Shown: positions 26,086 through 34,568, numbered from the stretch's first letter. The stretch is 34,687 nucleotides of DNA from Planctomycetota bacterium (GCA_024277285.1 JAJRVM010000085.1:1-34687), one strand, 5' to 3'. Numbers and translations: made by a program. The notes: generated by a model not told the origin, from the sequence alone.

Positions 26086-28209
26086 CTAGGCGGCTCGAGC
26101 TTCGTGACGAATCCGTGCCCGTTCCGAAGAGTTCATCCAAGGAGCGGAAAGCTGAATCGACACGGAAACCGTAGCGGCTAGCAGAAATCCCCATGGCAAC
26201 TGCCAAGGAATCAACATGGCAACGAGTACACACAATACGGTGGCGAAAAGGCTGAATCGAGTCTTGCGCAATGGATCGACTTGGCGCCACCAGCGCAGTG
26301 CCACAAACAGCGTGGCGAAGAACGCGAGGAACGCCGTCAATCCGGGCGTCCCGTCCGCGGCATACATGCCACCGGGAATCACTTCGGCCGGTAGCCCCAA
26401 CACATTAAACATCTCCGTTGGACTAAGCCGGATCATCAACATGTTGCTTGCCGCAAACGCGGTGGCACCGATCGCCAAGCCGGCAACCATCATAATAAAC
26501 CGGCGGAGCACTTCGTCCCCTTCGGTTCCTTCCCAGAATTTCGTCAGCCCCAGCATCACCCAGGACGCCGAGACACTGGTCACGGTCAACCACGCATAGA
26601 AAGTCCAAGTATGGACCGACGTATCCAGGTTATGCCCACCAGCGACCAGGATTATCAACGAAAGCACTGAGCAGACGATCGCCGCCATCAGCAGCGCTCC
26701 GGTCAGTTCCGTCATGCGTTGGCTAGCCGGCTTGCGTGCCAGGCTGGTACGTGCCAACTCACGCCATGCAACTTGAAGGTTACGACCTTGTCGCCGCCGC
26801 TGCCGCCGTCCCGTTCGCGGTTGCCGAGCCGTCGTGGTCTCGCCCGAGAGGCCGCGCACGCTTTGTGTCTGTGCGCCATTGGAATTCGCCACGATCGCGC
26901 GGATACCAAAGTAGAACATGTAGGCGGTCCCGAGAACGATCGCAACGGGAATGATCCATTCCGAGTTGAGGACAATCATCAGAATGGCACCGACGATCAA
27001 TACGACTTTGATTGGCGTGCTCATGTTCGCGGTCGTCCACCAATGTGCCAGACGACCGTACCCGGCCCCAATCGCCGCAGCGATCGGCTCTTGTTCCGTC
27101 GCCGTGGGACGCACCACCGGTGGCTTCTCAACACGCGTGGCAACCACTTCCACAACCGGCCCGAAAACGATCTCGTCCGTCGCAATACCTTCGTCGTCGA
27201 TATAGAGCGTCTCAGGAGCGTTTGCAGCTGCAGGTCGTTGCGCGCTCTGAGCCGCCACTTCGACCTCCGCCGCTCCGTCTGGACGTGCGTCGAATTGCAG
27301 TGCTTGCAGCATCTCGCTCACGCTGCGAAATCGTTTGGCCGGGTCCTTGAACAGCGCTCGCTCGATGACGCGGCGAAACCGAACCGGGACGCGATGCAAG
27401 TCGGGGTCGGCCGTCAGGTGTTTCATGATGATCTCCTGGCTGGTCTCGCCTTCAAAAGGCACATGACCCGTCAGCATCTCGCACAACATGATTCCCAACG
27501 CATAAATATCGATCTCTTTGCCGTAAACTCCCTTGCCGATCTCGGGTGCCATATAGTGAAATGTGCCAACACTCTCGGTCTGCCCACTGCGCCGACTGCA
27601 GGAGATGAACTTTGAAAGCCCATAGTCACCGATCTTGACGACGCCTTCGTCACTGAAAATATTACCCGGCTTGAGATCGCGGTGGACGATACCGTGGTCA
27701 TGCAAGTAGGCCACGCCAGCGGCAATTCCGGTAAACCAAAACTTTGTTTCATCCAGTGGCATGCCATTGGGATTACGATCGATCACGTCCTTCAGGCTCG
27801 CGCCCGAGACGAATTCCATCACAATCCAACCTTCGCCGATGTCGTCGTAGCGGATGTCGTAAATGGCGATCAGATTCGAGTGCTTCAGGTTCAAACACTG
27901 CGTCACGCCGCGAATCTCGACGTCCAAGTTGCGCTGAATGCGTTTTATCGCGACTTCCTTGCCGGCATCGCTCGTGGCGAAATAGACCTCGCCAAACCCA
28001 CCGATGCCAACACCACGCTTAATCGTGTAGCCGTCCAGTGGACGCGCACCAGTGGTGTAGACAAACTTCATCGGACCGGTTCCCGGTAGCTGATTGGGTT
28101 GCTTGGCGGCCGTAGCCTTCAAGTGATGGCCGCCTTGATCTAGGGTAGCGGCTGGCTCATGCATTTGTCCAGTTTCTCCCGGCTTTCGCCTGCAATCGTC
28201 TGCGATCAC
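26086..28209 (-). CDS. Membrane-bound Ser/Thr protein kinase (Hanks type)
   Basis: The kinase domain spans about residues 58-320: glycine loop GVGIGGFGEV (66-75), VAIK with K89, HRDLKPGN (176-183), DYG in place of DFG (195-197), and APE (221-223). The catalytic residues are complete, so it should be active. A Pro/Val/Ala-rich linker follows, and then about seven membrane segments from about 400 to the end, for example VVLIVGAILMIVLNSEWIIP and LMAAIVCSVLSLIILVAGG. This multi-helix tail differs from the single helix of usual PknB-type kinases and has no recognisable sensor domain. The GTG start at 28209 overlaps the FHA gene stop (GTGA). An ATG at 28164 with GGGAG eleven bases upstream is an alternative. 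The region before the kinase domain is low in complexity. Confidence 0.93.
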   Translation of the reverse strand: MIADDCRRKPGETGQMHEPAATLDQGGHHLKATAAKQPNQLPGTGPMKFVYTTGARPLDGYTIKRGVGIGGFGEVYFATSDAGKEVAIKRIQRNLDVEIRGVTQCLNLKHSNLIAIYDIRYDDIGEGWIVMEFVSGASLKDVIDRNPNGMPLDETKFWFTGIAAGVAYLHDHGIVHRDLKPGNIFSDEGVVKIGDYGLSKFISCSRRSGQTESVGTFHYMAPEIGKGVYGKEIDIYALGIMLCEMLTGHVPFEGETSQEIIMKHLTADPDLHRVPVRFRRVIERALFKDPAKRFRSVSEMLQALQFDARPDGAAEVEVAAQSAQRPAAANAPETLYIDDEGIATDEIVFGPVVEVVATRVEKPPVVRPTATEQEPIAAAIGAGYGRLAHWWTTANMSTPIKVVLIVGAILMIVLNSEWIIPVAIVLGTAYMFYFGIRAIVANSNGAQTQSVRGLSGETTTARQPRTGRRQRRRQGRNLQVAWRELARTSLARKPASQRMTELTGALLMAAIVCSVLSLIILVAGGHNLDTSVHTWTFYAWLTVTSVSASWVMLGLTKFWEGTEGDEVLRRFIMMVAGLAIGATAFAASNMLMIRLSPTEMFNVLGLPAEVIPGGMYAADGTPGLTAFLAFFATLFVALRWWRQVDPLRKTRFSLFATVLCVLVAMLIPWQLPWGFLLAATVSVSIQLSAPWMNSSERARIRHEARAA

Positions 28210-29597
28210 GACAGTTCCTCGAGTGATAGAGAAAAATCGCTGCCGCTGACATGCGAGTTCGAGGCCAACTGCCCACGACCGTCACACAAGCGACCATCAA
28301 TCTCGATCGAGTCCATCGCTCGACAGTAAAGCTCGCCATCGCGACGGTACAGTACGACATCCGCCTGCCAGTCGCGACAAATCACGTGGTTTTGCCATTT
28401 CGGGCCCAACACACATGATTCCGCCATCAACAAGACACCGTCGGCCTTCGGTTGCGGCCGGTGATGACTAATGAAATCGAGCCGCGCCGAGGCACTCAAC
28501 GCATGCGGTTGGCGAAATCGCAACCGCACAGCCCCCGCCATCTCGATCTCGTCGCCGTCGCTCAAGAGTGTCTTGCCACGCGCCAATTGACCATTGACCC
28601 AGGTCTTATGAAGCGGTTCGATCACATATCCGTCACCGAGACGGTGGATTTTGGCGTGCTTCCGGGACAAATCGGCCTGAATCGGTATCGCGATCGGGTT
28701 ATCCGGGATCGCTTGGCCTATCACGACTTCGTCCGCCAAACAAACCAAGTAGCCACCGACACCATCAATCCATAGCAGAAACCGTGGTCCCGCCGCCCGT
28801 TCGGCCAGCGTTGCTCCGCCACGCTGCAAATCACAGCCATCTACTACTGCGGCACCGCCTGCCGGTCCCACGCGCTGCAGCCCACGCGAATCGGCCAACG
28901 GAGCTCCGACTTTGGCCCACGCCCGACGGCGGACGTCGCGCGCCAATCGGCTCTCCGGCGCCAACTCCATAACCTCGTCGGCCAGGCTCACGGCCTCGGT
29001 CCAACACGACTCGGCCATCGCTCGATGCAACGCCTCGATCTGCTTGCGAAATGGCTCGATCTGGGCATGGTACTGTGCCGCTTGTTGAGCGGCGAAGCCA
29101 TACTTCGGGTGGATCCGGTCGGCAGCTCGCGCCTGTGCTTCGGCCTCGGCAAATTTTCCACATCGAGCCAGATTGCGTGCCGATTCCAGACGCCGCGCCA
29201 CGTCCTTCATCCACCGCAAGAGTTCGTCTTGAACCTGGAACCGCTCCAAATTCTCGATCACTCGCAACGCCCGAGCTGGATCGCCCTGCTCAATGTGACT
29301 CTCCGCCTCACCGACCACCAGCGCAACGATCTCCTGCCGAGCTGACAGGACCGCATCAATCTCACCCGCCAATCCGCGCGCGGATTGCAAATCGTGCCAG
29401 CCAGCCGACAGGTCACCCTGAATGACGCGTCGACGAGCTCGTTGCGCTAGCAAGGCGGCCACTTTCGTACCGAGCCGTTTCCCCGGCAGATACTGACGCA
29501 AGTTGCCTCCGGTGAGCAGCTCGCAAGCCTCGTCAAGTTGGCCTTGCTCCGCCGCTTCTTCAGCTTCGCGCAATTGGAATCGCCAGCTGTGAAACAT
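28206..29597 (-). CDS. FHA-domain protein with N-terminal helical repeats, upstream of the kinase
   Basis: A 463-aa protein. Residues about 1-230 are Ala/Glu/Arg-rich helices with TPR-like spacing (AEQGQLDEACELL; EQGDPARALRVIENLE; RCGKFAEAEAQARAAD; CWTEAVSLADEVMELAP). The FHA domain is at about 272-360: FLLWIDGVGGYLVC, VVIGQ, DLSRKHAKIHR (S311, H314) and TWVNGQ (N335). The phosphothreonine-contacting Arg of the usual GR motif is Gln295 here. The remainder resembles a second beta-rich region (about 370-463). FHA domains bind phosphothreonine peptides; the kinase gene overlaps its stop by GTGA, so the pair probably works together. No ribosome site is clear at 29597. Confidence 0.88.
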   Translation of the reverse strand: MFHSWRFQLREAEEAAEQGQLDEACELLTGGNLRQYLPGKRLGTKVAALLAQRARRRVIQGDLSAGWHDLQSARGLAGEIDAVLSARQEIVALVVGEAESHIEQGDPARALRVIENLERFQVQDELLRWMKDVARRLESARNLARCGKFAEAEAQARAADRIHPKYGFAAQQAAQYHAQIEPFRKQIEALHRAMAESCWTEAVSLADEVMELAPESRLARDVRRRAWAKVGAPLADSRGLQRVGPAGGAAVVDGCDLQRGGATLAERAAGPRFLLWIDGVGGYLVCLADEVVIGQAIPDNPIAIPIQADLSRKHAKIHRLGDGYVIEPLHKTWVNGQLARGKTLLSDGDEIEMAGAVRLRFRQPHALSASARLDFISHHRPQPKADGVLLMAESCVLGPKWQNHVICRDWQADVVLYRRDGELYCRAMDSIEIDGRLCDGRGQLASNSHVSGSDFSLSLEELS

Positions 29598-29746
29598 GAC
29601 AAACGCTCACACCAGTCCAAGAGGTACCGTAGAAACACGCGCCAAGCACAAACAGATGTCGTCGCCTGCGTGGAGCGTTTTGGCACACACCAAGACGCGG
29701 CACCATGCATGCGTTCATGCAACGAACGACGACTCGCGCCAGGCAG

Positions 29747-29778
29747 AAAAAAAGGGCTCAGACTCGACGTCTGAGCCC
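29747..29778 (-). terminator. Rho-independent terminator of the coiled-coil protein gene
   Basis: On the minus strand GGGCTCAGAC (29778-29769) pairs with GTCTGAGCCC (29763-29754) around GTCGA, a perfect 10-bp stem, followed by seven T residues (29753-29747). It lies 18 bases past the stop codon of the gene at 29796-30605 and separates it from the FHA-kinase operon. Confidence 0.93.
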
Positions 29779-29795
29779 CGGCCTTGATCATACGC

Positions 29796-30605
29796 TCAGT
29801 GCGTATCGGAGTTCGCTAATGCCTCGTGCTCAGGCTGATCGCTGAAGTGACGCGTGACCGCATCCAAAACGTCCTCGTCCACCACGCCATCTTCTTCCAG
29901 TGGAATTCGGTCAGCCAGCTGCACTTGCTGGTCCATCATCCGCTCCGTCACGTCGAGCCGCGTTCCAATCTCGCTGATCAGATCGCGAGTGCGGGCCAGT
30001 TGACTGTCATCAAAATTGAACTGACTCGTCGTCTGGGCAACTTCGATCATCTTCAACCGAGCTTCCAGGTTCTCGATGTCAACTGCCAACTGGCGTTTGG
30101 CGGACAACATGCCTTCCAATTTCTCGCGGGCAGCACGCAAACCGTTCTCACGAGCCCGCAATACCTGCTTCAGCTGGTCAACCGTTGCCTCAGCGGTCTT
30201 GAAGTGCGAGAAACGATTCGCCAAGTCAGTCTTTACCTCGAATGACGAATAGCTACGCCCGGCATACACAAAATGGCTGTTCCCCGATTCCAAATCACCT
30301 TTGAGCCGCAGGATCTCACCGCGCGATTTCGCCAACTGCTTCTCGTTCTTTTCCAATGCGCGCTCAAGCTTCGCAATCTCAACCTCTTCCCGAGCGATCA
30401 AGTGCATGTTGCGTTCGATCTCAGGCGCAAGATCCTTGATCATGCGGTGCGCCCGCTCAATCTCGAATTTCACCGGCACGTTGCTCTTGAATTGGTCACC
30501 AACCCTGTCAACCGCCGTGGTAACGTAACTCACCATCCCTCCACCAGCAAACAGTGCGCCCAACAGTAGGACCGCAGCCCCCACAAACAGCGTCTTCTTA
30601 ATCAT
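29796..30605 (-). CDS. Membrane-anchored coiled-coil protein, unknown function
   Basis: The ATG at 30605 (MIKKTLFVGAAVLLLG) has GAGGAGG eight bases upstream, an unusually strong site; ATG 30665 would only add 20 polar residues. The 269-aa product has one N-terminal hydrophobic segment (about 5-25), an anchor or uncleaved signal, and then a long helix-rich body with heptad-like coiled coils (EIERNMHLIAREEVEIAKLERALEK; DQLKQVLRARENGLRAAREKL; DIENLEARLKMIEVAQ). A short interruption (GNSHFVYAGRSYSSFEV) links the two coils. The body would be outside the membrane or, if the anchor is reversed, cytosolic. It resembles PspA-like or tape-like scaffold proteins only in general form. With a strong ribosome site and a perfect terminator it is a single-gene unit, likely well expressed. 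Confidence 0.88.
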   Translation of the reverse strand: MIKKTLFVGAAVLLLGALFAGGGMVSYVTTAVDRVGDQFKSNVPVKFEIERAHRMIKDLAPEIERNMHLIAREEVEIAKLERALEKNEKQLAKSRGEILRLKGDLESGNSHFVYAGRSYSSFEVKTDLANRFSHFKTAEATVDQLKQVLRARENGLRAAREKLEGMLSAKRQLAVDIENLEARLKMIEVAQTTSQFNFDDSQLARTRDLISEIGTRLDVTERMMDQQVQLADRIPLEEDGVVDEDVLDAVTRHFSDQPEHEALANSDTH

Positions 30606-31098
30606 CTTCCTATCCTCCTCGATATTGTGGTCTACTTGCCGCATCTGGTTCGTTTGAGTTTCCATACAATTTTTGAGCGACGCTGCCCGTGCGTTGCTTC
30701 CACGCCTTCTAATTCGCCTGCGCCCTGGGTTTATTTGTCTTAGGAGAAATTATTTGTCGAATTCGCAACTCCCTGACAGCACTCGACATAAACGGCGCAA
30801 ACCTTGACAGCCAAAACAGAAAGGCCAAGCCACCGGGGTATGGCAAGCCGATCAATAAGTGATAAGGACGCGAAGCGCCATTTTGCGACGCGTGCGCCGT
30901 AAAAACGCAACACATTTCACCGTAAGACGTCATCGGAACGGAATCCAACATGGCGACTTAAGGTGTATACACCACACTGCTTACGTCTCTAAAGACGGCG
31001 TTCCGCAAGCGTTTGGCATGCGGAATGCACCTGATGCCTCCCGAAGCAACAGCAACGGCCCCATAACGGCAACTTCCAGTTGCGGAGGCACTTCTACC
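30606..31098. other. Divergent intergenic region, nothing recognised
   Basis: About 490 bases between the coiled-coil gene (-) and the small 69-aa gene (+). A frame in phase with the small gene stays open from 30859, but it lacks a ribosome site and family character. No promoter or RNA gene could be supported, although the promoters of both flanking genes should lie here. Confidence 0.5.
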
Positions 31099-31308
31099 AT
31101 GAAAACACCGCAAAACCCTTCCGCTCTCTCCACCCCCGCATTGGTCCGCGAATTGGACGATGCCACGCTTCGCAGCGGGCACGCGTTGCTCGATGCCAAT
31201 CGAGCCGAGAATTTTGCCGATTGGCTCGATTCCCGCCTCAACCAGCTGGAATCAATGTTTGACGCGTATGTCACCCCCCAGTCGGTGCGGCGGGCAATCG
31301 GCAGATAG
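31099..31308 (+). CDS. Small conserved-looking protein, 69 aa
   Basis: The ATG (MKTPQNPSALSTPALVREL) has GGAGG ten bases upstream (31084-31088), which fixes this start in a longer open frame. The body is one or two amphipathic helices (RAENFADWLDSRLNQLESMF) ending VTPQSVRRAIGR. Similar short proteins with a DWLDxxLxxLE…VTPxSxRR pattern occur in planctomycetes as far as I recall; no function is known. It converges with the secreted protein gene 64 bases away. Confidence 0.65.
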   Translation: MKTPQNPSALSTPALVRELDDATLRSGHALLDANRAENFADWLDSRLNQLESMFDAYVTPQSVRRAIGR

Positions 31309-31372
31309 TCCTTTCGATTCAATTCGTTCGCCCGCCAATTGGCAAACGGGGACCCGACAAGTGGTCTCCCTT

Positions 31373-32680
31373 TCATTTGCCATCGGCATCGTTTCCCGCC
31401 ACGGGAGGTTCTGCCAGCTTGGGCACCTGTGCGGCCTTCGGTTTGGCTGCGTTCGCGTTCCCACCCTTTGCGCGCTGAGCCTCATTGCCCCGCTGGGGCC
31501 GGGCCTTCCACTTGGCAAACGCCGCCTCGCGTTGCGAATCCTTCAGGAATCCCATGGTGTAGACCTTGTAGATCATCTGTTCGTCGGCTTGCAAGAGCTT
31601 GAACCCATAGGCCGACGGATCTTCGCCATGCAAGCGGATCAACATCGCCAAGACCACGTCGCGCACCTGGATGCGAATCGGTTCCTTCTTGAGCTGAGTG
31701 TTGCTCCAAGTGTGAAACACCTGCGTGTTCGCCAAATGCGATTCCAATCGCGCTGCATCCTTCACCGTCCCAAACCGTCCTAGCAAGATGGCTGCATACG
31801 GCACGGCACTGGAGCTGTTACCTGGATTATCGAGCACCTTCTTCGCAATGCGTGGGCCCTGTTCGCGCAGATCATATTTCAAGACCAATTGCATGGCGTA
31901 AGACCATCCGTATTGCTGCTGCGAGTCTCCAATTTCGTCAATCCAACCGGCCAGTAGTTTTCGGATCAACGGCGAATACGCCCCTTGCTGGATCGTCGAT
32001 CGTGTGGTCGATGAGTTCAAGAGGGCGGCAATGCGGCTGGTCACGGTGCTCGGCGAACGTTTTGCGGACTCGGCCGCCGGTGTCTTGAGCGTTTGAGTGC
32101 CAATCAAGAGAACGGTGGCGAGAGTTGGCCCCGTCACCGAGATACGTCGTCCATTGAATACCATGTTTGACGATGTCAAAAACTGAGCCCGATCAATCAG
32201 CATCCGCTCCAACGCGACGTCTTTTCGGGCGAGTGCCTCAATCAGGTCTTGTTCGGTACGCAACATATCGGCGTACAGGTGGCGGGTGATGGGCGTGTCC
32301 CCCACTTGGTCCCGAAACAGGTGCCAGCCCGGAAGGTCATGAGCGCCGTCACCGCCCCGGGCATCAAGAAAGGCGGCAATTCGCCCATCAAAATCACTCT
32401 GCAAGACCTGCACCAGAATCCGATGTGCTCCAAGTCGGATTTCGAGATCCTCCTGGTGCATTCCCTGGACCAACGCCGGTTTCGCCGTGACGCCAATCGC
32501 CAGCAATTTCCTGGCCGCACTCTGACGCTGCGCAAATGACGTCGCTCCCAACTGACGAACCAGCGACATATGGGTTGGCAGCTCCGGTTCGGCCGCAACC
32601 GCCCAGTGCGCATTGGCTCCCCACTCCCAAAAGATCACACTTGCCATCACGGCCAACAGTATTTTGCTTTTTTGCTGCAC
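31373..32680 (-). CDS. Secreted HEAT-like repeat protein, planctomycete type
   Basis: I place the start at GTG 32680 (VQQKSKILLAVMAS), because GGAG stands eight bases upstream (32692-32689) and a signal peptide follows, with likely cleavage after AVAA near residue 32. The ATG at 32851 would add 57 residues rich in Arg and Cys that look untranslated. The mature protein begins with HEAT-like helices (LVRQLGATSFAQRQSAARKLLAIG; LEIRLGAHRILVQVLQ) and LPGWHLFRDQVGD, a pattern seen in many planctomycete secreted proteins. The C-terminal third is Lys/Ala/Pro-rich. No catalytic motif is seen, so a protein-binding role outside the inner membrane is likely. Confidence 0.8.
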   Translation of the reverse strand: MQQKSKILLAVMASVIFWEWGANAHWAVAAEPELPTHMSLVRQLGATSFAQRQSAARKLLAIGVTAKPALVQGMHQEDLEIRLGAHRILVQVLQSDFDGRIAAFLDARGGDGAHDLPGWHLFRDQVGDTPITRHLYADMLRTEQDLIEALARKDVALERMLIDRAQFLTSSNMVFNGRRISVTGPTLATVLLIGTQTLKTPAAESAKRSPSTVTSRIAALLNSSTTRSTIQQGAYSPLIRKLLAGWIDEIGDSQQQYGWSYAMQLVLKYDLREQGPRIAKKVLDNPGNSSSAVPYAAILLGRFGTVKDAARLESHLANTQVFHTWSNTQLKKEPIRIQVRDVVLAMLIRLHGEDPSAYGFKLLQADEQMIYKVYTMGFLKDSQREAAFAKWKARPQRGNEAQRAKGGNANAAKPKAAQVPKLAEPPVAGNDADGK

Positions 32681-32714
32681 CGCTAGAACTCCAAAGCTGT
32701 GTGTGCCGGTTCGC

Positions 32715-32773
32715 GTCTGCCCAGTCGTGTCTCTGCCCAGTCGTGTCGCAGGTCTCAACGTCGCAGCTCTCAA
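32715..32773. repeat. Two adjacent, unrelated tandem duplications upstream of the secreted protein gene
   Basis: TCTGCCCAGTCGTG is at 32715-32728 and 32731-32744 (period 16). Directly after it GTCGCAGGTCTCAAC (32744-32758) is repeated as GTCGCAGCTCTCAAC (32759-32773) with one mismatch (period 15). Confidence 0.88.
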
Positions 32774-32943
32774 CAAAGTCACTCGGCACGCGCGAGGACA
32801 CTGCCGCGCGCCGAAGACGGCCACGCAATGAAAACGGCTGCAGCCAGACACCGAACGACTTAGGTGGCCATCTTTCGCCGCCGCCGAGACATGGCTTTCC
32901 CGACCTTCACGTTGCTTCGATTATAGGCTTGCGACGGCCATAG

Positions 32944-32999
32944 AAACGCCCCTGCTCGTGGGGGTTTACTGATTATTTTGCTCCCCGACTGGGGACGAG
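32944..32999. other. Two hairpins in the divergent region before the ROK kinase gene
   Basis: Hairpin 1 pairs AAAC/CCCC (32944-32952, one bulged G) with GGGG/GTTT (32960-32967) around TGCTCGT and is followed by a T-rich stretch, so it may stop plus-strand transcription. Hairpin 2 pairs CCCC (32983-32986) with GGGG (32991-32994) around GACT. They lie directly upstream of a good promoter and may insulate it. The remaining bases from 32774 to 33079 contain no gene. Confidence 0.4.
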
Positions 33000-33005
33000 T
33001 GCCAA

Positions 33006-33034
33006 TTGATGCAAATCGGCCGAAAGTCTATACT
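33006..33034 (+). promoter_or_regulatory. Sigma-70-like promoter of the ROK kinase gene
   Basis: TTGATG (33006-33011) and TATACT (33029-33034) are separated by exactly 17 bases. The -10 box matches TATAAT in five of six positions and the -35 box matches TTGACA in four. Transcription would begin near 33041, about 40 bases before the ATG. Confidence 0.6.
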
Positions 33035-33079
33035 GGCACTGGTTTTAATTCTCGCCTTCTTTACGTTTAGGTCGACTGC

Positions 33080-34108
33080 ATGCAACCGATTACCCCGATC
33101 GAGAAATCTCAACTACCCTATTTCATAGGCATTGATGTTGGCGGCACCAACACAAAGATCGGGATCGTTGACAATTCTGGTCAGACGTTGGGATACATGT
33201 CGATACCGACGATCGAAGAGCAAGGACCGCAGGGGTTGATTTCTCGAGCCGGCGAGGCGATCCGGGCAGAGATGGCCGAACTGGGCATCGCTGCGGATGA
33301 CTTTGAAGCGGCCGGACTGGGTACTCCCGGACCGATGGATATCCCCAACGGTTTGATCCTGGACCCCACCAATCTCCCCCATTGGCGTCATTTTCTGATC
33401 CGCGACGCGTTGGCCAAGGAACTTGACCTACCGGTGGCGTTTACGAACGACGCAAATGCAGCTGCCTACGGCGAGTACTGGATCGGCAGTGGCAAACAAT
33501 CGAAAAGTATGATCATGCTGACCCTCGGGACGGGGGTGGGGGGTGGGATCATCGTCAACGACATGGCCATCGAGGGAGTCAACAGTTTTGGTGCCGAATG
33601 CGGCCACATCATCGTCGATTCGCGTCCCGATGCGCGGCTCTGTGTCTGGGGGGGAGGGCGCGGCGAGCTTGAGGCCTACGCCAGTGCCAGCGCGGTGTCT
33701 AGACGGGCCGAACAACTCCTCAAGGAAGGGCGCGAAAGCGCGTTGACAAAGCGGCTCGAAACAGGCGAAGAACTGACCACACTGATGCTGTGCGAAGAAG
33801 CCGAGCGCGATGACGCACTGTCGCTTGAAGTCATCTTGGAATCTGCCACCTACTTGGGCATTGGAATTGTGACACTTGTCCACACAATCGACCCGGGGGC
33901 CGTAATCCTTGGCGGTGCCATGAATTTTGGCGGCCGCGATCACGTTGTGGGAAAAAAGTTCCTGCAGCGAGTCGACGAGGAATTCAGGAGCCGAGCATTC
34001 GACGTGGTGGCCAAGAACACGTTGATCGACTACGCCAGTCTTGGCGGCGACGCCGGATACATAGGAGCGGCCGGCATTTCCCGCGCTGCGCTGCGAAACG
34101 GAGGTTAG
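33080..34108 (+). CDS. ROK-family sugar kinase (probable glucokinase)
   Basis: A 342-aa cytosolic protein that should phosphorylate a hexose with ATP. The phosphate loop is IGIDVGGTNTKIGIVD (about 16-31), the sugar site GLGTPGPMD (79-87), the catalytic Asp124 in TNDANAAAYGE, and LGTGVGGGII (149-158). ECGHIIVD carries the zinc-site His176, but the CxCGxxGC cluster typical of ROK proteins is altered: C188-V-W-G-G-G-R-G-E-L-E, so the second and third cysteines are Trp and Glu and one residue is inserted. The zinc site is therefore probably lost. Glucokinase is the likeliest role by length and pattern, but mannose, fructose or N-acetyl-sugar kinases are possible. TTTAGG lies eight bases upstream of the ATG. 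The C-terminal LGGAMNFGG and GDAGYIGAA elements are complete. Confidence 0.92.
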   Translation: MQPITPIEKSQLPYFIGIDVGGTNTKIGIVDNSGQTLGYMSIPTIEEQGPQGLISRAGEAIRAEMAELGIAADDFEAAGLGTPGPMDIPNGLILDPTNLPHWRHFLIRDALAKELDLPVAFTNDANAAAYGEYWIGSGKQSKSMIMLTLGTGVGGGIIVNDMAIEGVNSFGAECGHIIVDSRPDARLCVWGGGRGELEAYASASAVSRRAEQLLKEGRESALTKRLETGEELTTLMLCEEAERDDALSLEVILESATYLGIGIVTLVHTIDPGAVILGGAMNFGGRDHVVGKKFLQRVDEEFRSRAFDVVAKNTLIDYASLGGDAGYIGAAGISRAALRNGG

Positions 34109-34568
34109 TTCAACCGCGTCACTTTGTAATCGCGCTTGGCCGCAAATGCCGAATTACCAATGACGAGAGATGCCCGAACGACGCATGTCGAAGGCTCTTC
34201 CATCAGACGATCTGTGCAGTGACACATCGCAAATGGCACTGGTGCTTTGGATTTCGTCCTTTTTTGGTCATTGGGTATTTCGTCATTCGTCATCGGTCGG
34301 CCACCGTTGGACGGGTTCATGGTGCTGTCCAGCCAAGGTTTGCCTACTGGCTCGGTCCGCACTGCGTTCGTCTGCACTGCACTGTGGGACAACACTGGGG
34401 CACTGCACCTTGGCATCGGGGCCACCGGCCTCTACCATCAAGCCGCTCATGGCGCGCGCTGGCGTCGGCCTGAGTTTTGCGGCCAGGAACGCCATTTTTT
34501 CGCTTGCTTGACGCATCGTTCCGCAGGCCGCTCAACAACGGTGTCAACGATTTTCCAAAGTTCTTCGT
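34109..34568. other. Intergenic region before lepA with low-complexity GTCATT-rich stretch
   Basis: About 460 bases with no supported gene. Positions about 34251-34300 hold repeated GTCATT/GTCATC words in a T-rich setting, which on translation give the 'FVIRHSSFVI'-like text I associate with a non-coding repeat family in planctomycete genomes. This is from memory and not certain. Frames on both strands here lack ribosome sites and family character. Confidence 0.35.

Noticed and set aside
32681..32851. N-terminal extension of the secreted protein to ATG 32851
   Set aside because: The added residues are Arg/Cys-rich and encode tandem DNA repeats, while the GTG at 32680 has a ribosome site and is followed by a signal peptide.
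34105..34425. Minus-strand frame of 106 codons between the ROK gene and lepA
   Set aside because: It overlaps the end of the kinase gene, has no ribosome site, and part of it is the low-complexity GTCATT-rich stretch.
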